This document shows positions 6,229-8,112 of a stretch of 8,112 bases of DNA, one piece after another. The DNA lies in the NCBI GenBank assembly GCA_016874945.1, contig VGSO01000119.1, positions 1 through 8,112 on the forward strand, written 5' to 3'. Source of the DNA: Deltaproteobacteria bacterium. Lineage in GTDB: Bacteria; Desulfobacterota; Desulfobaccia; Desulfobaccales; 0-14-0-80-60-11. The notes beneath the pieces were generated by a model that made no database searches, was not told where the DNA came from, and saw nothing but the letters and a program-made list of their open reading frames with translations. The position numbers and the translations under genes are program-made. Within the stretch, counting starts at the first letter, position 1, and every line of letters begins with the position of its first letter.

Positions 6229-6258
6229 GTTTTGGGTTTCCGGTCTTCGGTTTTCGGT
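6229..6258 (+). repeat. Four-unit GTTTTCG heptamer array after the phosphohexomutase gene
   Basis: The units are GTTTTGG (6229-6235), GTTTCCG (6236-6242), GTCTTCG (6243-6249) and GTTTTCG (6250-6256), followed by GT. Each variant differs from GTTTTCG at one base. The array begins 5 nt after the stop codon at 6222-6224. Confidence 0.75.
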
Positions 6259-6293
6259 AAAAAAGTCTAGTTAATCTGGAAACTTCATCTGCC

Positions 6294-6920
6294 ATGCCCG
6301 CATTAAACCTGTCTTATCTAATGGAAGCGGCCCTCATGGCCGTGGTGCTGCTCTTTTCCGTTATCATCCACGAGATGGCCCACGGTTATGTGGCTCTGCT
6401 GAACGGCGACCCCACTGCCAAGATGTTGGGCCGCATCACCCTGAACCCGGCTCCCCACATCGATCCCATCGGCACGGTGCTCCTGCCCCTGATCCTGCTG
6501 CTCAGCGGCTCCAAAATTCTCTTTGGCTGGGCCAAGCCGGTGCCGGTAAATCCCCTCAATTACCGGAGTCACCGCTGGGGGGAAATCACCGTGAGCGCCT
6601 CCGGCCCCTTGAGCAACCTGGCCCTGGCCGCGGTCTTCGCCGTGATGCTGCGCCTGGACCTGGGCAATCCCGGCCTGACCTTTTTTGCCTTTTACGGCTG
6701 CTCCATCAACGTGTTTCTGGCCCTCTTCAACCTCATCCCCATTCCGCCCCTGGACGGCTCCCATATCCTGGCCACGCTGCTCCCCCCGGACCTGGCCCGT
6801 CTTTACGCCTACCTGGAGCCCGTGGGCTTTGTCCTCATCCTTATCCTGTTTTACACCGGAGTCATGTCCAGGATCCTCATGCCCTTCTACCGCCTGATCC
6901 TCGGCGTGTTGCTGGGGTAA
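6294..6920 (+). CDS. M50-family (site-2 protease-like) membrane metalloprotease
   Basis: A 208-residue polytopic membrane protein of the small M50B/S2P-like type, which cuts substrates within or near the membrane. The zinc motif HEMAH is at 26-30 within the first hydrophobic segment (about 11-30). The second conserved block, NLIPIPPLDG at 146-155, supplies the third ligand Asp154. Other hydrophobic segments lie near 60-72, 103-120, 128-146 and 176-190, giving about five to six spans. GRITLNPAPHIDPIGT (46-61) and SASGPLSNL (101-109) are typical of the family. There is no PDZ or CBS domain, unlike RseP or SpoIVFB-like relatives with extra domains. The start at 6294 has only a weak, distant GGA. 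The substrate is unknown, and no sigma or anti-sigma factor is adjacent. Confidence 0.93.
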   Translation: MPALNLSYLMEAALMAVVLLFSVIIHEMAHGYVALLNGDPTAKMLGRITLNPAPHIDPIGTVLLPLILLLSGSKILFGWAKPVPVNPLNYRSHRWGEITVSASGPLSNLALAAVFAVMLRLDLGNPGLTFFAFYGCSINVFLALFNLIPIPPLDGSHILATLLPPDLARLYAYLEPVGFVLILILFYTGVMSRILMPFYRLILGVLLG

Positions 6921-6932
6921 ACCGGCACGCCC

Positions 6933-6996
6933 ATAATACCGTTTTCGGTTTTCGGTCTTCGGTTTTCGGTTAAAATAAATAAGATTTATCAATAAG
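6933..6996 (+). repeat. Repeat copy A: four heptamers plus AT-rich tail
   Basis: ATAATACC is followed by GTTTTCG units at 6941-6947, 6948-6954, GTCTTCG at 6955-6961 and GTTTTCG at 6962-6968. An AT-rich tail follows, ending TTATCAATAAG at 6986-6996. The start and tail match the copy at 7936-7985, but copy A is longer by two heptamers. It begins 12 nt after the M50 stop codon. Confidence 0.75.
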
Positions 6997-7012
6997 TTAC
7001 AGGTTGAGTTTG

Positions 7013-7040
7013 TTGCACCTGAAAGCGGACACGGTATAAG
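7013..7040 (+). promoter_or_regulatory. Candidate promoter for the 7122 gene
   Basis: TTGCAC (7013-7018) and TATAAG (7035-7040) are 16 nt apart, with three and five of six consensus matches. Transcription would start near 7047 and give a leader of about 75 nt. The spacing is acceptable and the -35 is weak. Confidence 0.3.
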
Positions 7041-7108
7041 TCCATGCCCCCGGCTGTTTAATGCGGAGGCTGGGGAAGTGGGTCATTCTCAATAGTAGAC
7101 TAAGGAAT

Positions 7109-7115
7109 GAAGAGG
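7109..7115 (+). promoter_or_regulatory. Shine-Dalgarno choosing the start at 7122
   Basis: GAAGAGG lies 6 nt upstream of the ATG at 7122. The alternative ATG at 7107 has AAGGA directly touching it (7102-7106), which is too close to work. The downstream ATG is therefore preferred. Confidence 0.65.
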
Positions 7116-7121
7116 TGCTTT

Positions 7122-7595
7122 ATGCGCAAGCGCATTATCGGTCATGGCCCTCGTGAGGTCGCAGCCCCCGAGCCCGGCTGGATGGACCTTGAACCCTTGG
7201 CACAGGTCGAAATCACGTCCGAAGATGTCGACTACCCCATTGAATCGGCGTTGATTCCGGGTGCAGGGTTAGGTTGGCGGGCCGCGCAGCCTGGAGAGCA
7301 GACGCTCCGCCTCCTGTTTGATGAACCGCTGAGGCTCAGGCGGATCCACCTGAGGTTCCATGAAAGTGAGCAGGAGCGCACGCAGGAGTTCGTTTTACGG
7401 TGGTCGCCGGACGGCGGTCAGACGTACCGGGAGATTTTGCGCCAGCAGTATAACTTCAGTCCGCCCGGGGCGGCAGATGAGGTTGAAGACTACGACATCA
7501 ATCTCGACGGTGTAACCACGCTCGAATTGAAGATTGTGCCGGACATCAGCGGTGGCGGCGCCCGGGCATCGCTGGCGCAACTGCGCCTTGCCTAG
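7122..7595 (+). CDS. Uncharacterised protein with discoidin/galactose-binding-like features
   Basis: A 157-residue soluble protein with no signal peptide or membrane segment. I do not recognise it as a named protein. After a charged N-terminus (1-35), residues 40-157 alternate short beta-strand-like stretches: GWRAAQPGEQTLRLLFDEPL (51-70), RRIHLRFHE (73-81), EFVLRWSPDGG (89-99), YREILRQQYNFSPPG (102-116), LELKIVPD (134-141) and ASLAQLRLA at the end. The FDxPxxxxRIxLxF and FxLxWSxDGGxxYREI patterns are reminiscent of F5/8-type-C (discoidin, carbohydrate-binding) beta-sandwiches. A sugar- or ligand-binding role is only an inference, and a cytoplasmic location would be unusual for it. It lies between two related repeat copies, 79 nt ahead of a small coiled-coil gene. 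Confidence 0.8.
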   Translation: MRKRIIGHGPREVAAPEPGWMDLEPLAQVEITSEDVDYPIESALIPGAGLGWRAAQPGEQTLRLLFDEPLRLRRIHLRFHESEQERTQEFVLRWSPDGGQTYREILRQQYNFSPPGAADEVEDYDINLDGVTTLELKIVPDISGGGARASLAQLRLA

Positions 7596-7660
7596 TTATC
7601 AGACCGACTTCGGCCATTAGGGCCAGGGGCATAGTTTGCGGCAGCCGACGGCGCCGGACC

Positions 7661-7667
7661 AAAGGAG
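7661..7667 (+). promoter_or_regulatory. Shine-Dalgarno of the coiled-coil gene
   Basis: AAAGGAG lies 7 nt upstream of the ATG at 7675 and fixes that start over the in-frame TTG at 7636, which lacks a ribosome binding site. Confidence 0.8.
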
Positions 7668-7674
7668 AACTGAG

Positions 7675-7899
7675 ATGAACGAACAGGAAGCTAAAAAGGA
7701 AATAGCGCAAGCAAAAGAGGAACTTATCAAAGCGAAAGCCAAGCTCAAAGAATTAAACGATAAACTAATGGAACTCTCGGACGTAATGGAAAAAATAGAA
7801 GCAGCGCAGGACCGGCTGCAGAAAGTAGAAGAAAAGCTGTTTCTCGAAAGTTATAGCAAAAAATCGTTTTTCGACCGCATCGATAATGAAAAACAATAG
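7675..7899 (+). CDS. Small low-GC coiled-coil protein, function unknown
   Basis: A 74-residue, highly charged, Lys/Glu-rich protein. Residues 1 to about 56 read as a nearly unbroken amphipathic helix with heptad-like Leu, Ile and Val spacing (EELIKAKAKLKELNDKLMEL, then VMEKIEAAQDRLQKVEEKLF). This indicates a coiled coil that probably dimerises or binds a partner. The tail, SYSKKSFFDRIDNEKQ, is basic/aromatic. There is no signal peptide or catalytic motif. By hand count, 87 of 225 bases are G or C (about 39%), far below the GC-rich neighbours. This is partly forced by Lys/Glu/Asn codons and may also reflect recent acquisition. A strong Shine-Dalgarno supports real translation. The preceding gene on the same strand ends 79 nt upstream, so the two may be co-transcribed. 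Confidence 0.8.
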   Translation: MNEQEAKKEIAQAKEELIKAKAKLKELNDKLMELSDVMEKIEAAQDRLQKVEEKLFLESYSKKSFFDRIDNEKQ

Positions 7900-7935
7900 C
7901 AGGGCTCGAAAGCCGCGCAACCCTGGGCCAGTGGG

Positions 7936-7985
7936 ATAATACGGTTTTCGGTTTTCGGTAAAGATAATTACGGATTATCAATAAG
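7936..7985 (+). repeat. Repeat copy B: two heptamers plus AT-rich tail
   Basis: ATAATACG is followed by GTTTTCG at 7944-7950 and 7951-7957, then an AT-rich tail ending TTATCAATAAG at 7975-7985. Over 24 nt its left part differs from 6933-6956 at one base, and its tail matches copy A at 19 of 26 positions. It begins 36 nt after the coiled-coil stop codon. Confidence 0.75.
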
Positions 7986-8035
7986 CACTACAACGTTAAT
8001 TATCCGCCTGCTTCAGTACAACCCTTTGTATTTAT

Positions 8036-8091
8036 TGTCATTCTGAGCGCAGCGAAGAATCTAGACCCTTCGCCTACGGCTCAGGGTGACA
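8036..8091. repeat. Imperfect inverted repeat, GAGCGCAGCGAAGAATCT type
   Basis: The left arm TGTCATTCTGAGC (8036-8048) is the imperfect complement of GCTCAGGGTGACA (8079-8091). The inner CGAAG (8053-8057) pairs with CTTCG (8068-8072) around AATCTAGACC. Elements with TCATTCTGAGCGNAGCGAAGAATCT are, from general familiarity, dispersed intergenic repeats in several phyla. It could fold as a long cruciform or RNA hairpin. No gene product is seen in the flanks. Confidence 0.7.
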
Positions 8092-8112
8092 TAACTGATT
8101 GTCAGTAATATC

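Noticed and set aside
6974..6995. Possible IS or integron end in the AT-rich tail near TTATCAATAA
   Set aside because: There is no transposase or integrase, no terminal inverted repeats, and no target duplication. The tail is better explained as part of the repeat shared with 7936-7985.
7061..7156. Small 31-codon frame starting ATGCGGAGG and overlapping the 7122 gene out of frame
   Set aside because: It has no ribosome binding site and no recognisable sequence, and it overlaps a better-supported gene.
7636..7674. TTG start extending the coiled-coil protein
   Set aside because: There is no Shine-Dalgarno for it. AAAGGAG at 7661-7667 with correct spacing points to 7675.
8094..8106. Short hairpin ACTGA-TTG-TCAGT at the window end
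   Set aside because: A five-bp stem in AT-rich sequence is expected by chance. It has no T-run and no gene context.

Overview
The window is a GC-rich bacterial chromosome segment with every supported gene on the + strand. Gene content (panC-panD, metK, an archaeal/thermophile-like ahcY, a phosphohexomutase, a site-2-type protease) and the style of the intergenic repeats suggest a Desulfobacterota-like (former deltaproteobacterial) anaerobe. This placement is an inference from general familiarity, not from a marker gene. No rRNA, tRNA, CRISPR array, transposase or prophage gene was seen.

Layout. (1) 104-667: a small exported three-repeat SBBP/beta-propeller-type protein. (2) 668-906: hairpins and a repeat, then a candidate promoter and a roughly 90-nt leader that ends in an intrinsic-terminator-like hairpin touching the panC start codon. 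(3) 907-2156: panC and panD, overlapping by 13 nt, for pantothenate/CoA synthesis. (4) 2157-2221: a compact leader with alternating complementary segments around the metK ribosome binding site, then metK (2222-3385). (5) 3386-3477: a heptamer repeat and a 17-bp near-perfect palindrome, then ahcY (3478-4734). (6) 4735-4802: a 16-bp inverted repeat built of 7-nt units, then a phosphoglucomutase/phosphomannomutase-family gene (4803-6224). (7) A heptamer array, then an M50 membrane metalloprotease (6294-6920). (8) 6933-7985: two small genes, a predicted beta-sandwich protein (7122-7595) and a low-GC coiled-coil protein (7675-7899), lying between two related copies of a repeat. (9) The right edge carries a different inverted-repeat element (8036-8091).

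Functionally, PanC and PanD make pantothenate from pantoate and aspartate-derived beta-alanine. MetK makes S-adenosylmethionine, and AhcY clears the S-adenosylhomocysteine left after methyl transfer. panB is not in the window. The phosphohexomutase and the M50 protease are probably separate transcription units or loosely linked, because each gap holds repeats.

The coding content is ordinary housekeeping plus two small uncharacterised genes. The parts worth a second look are non-coding: the panC leader/terminator, the metK leader, and a family of 7-nt repeats that recurs just 3' of stop codons in the same orientation. No complete new multi-gene system is evident.
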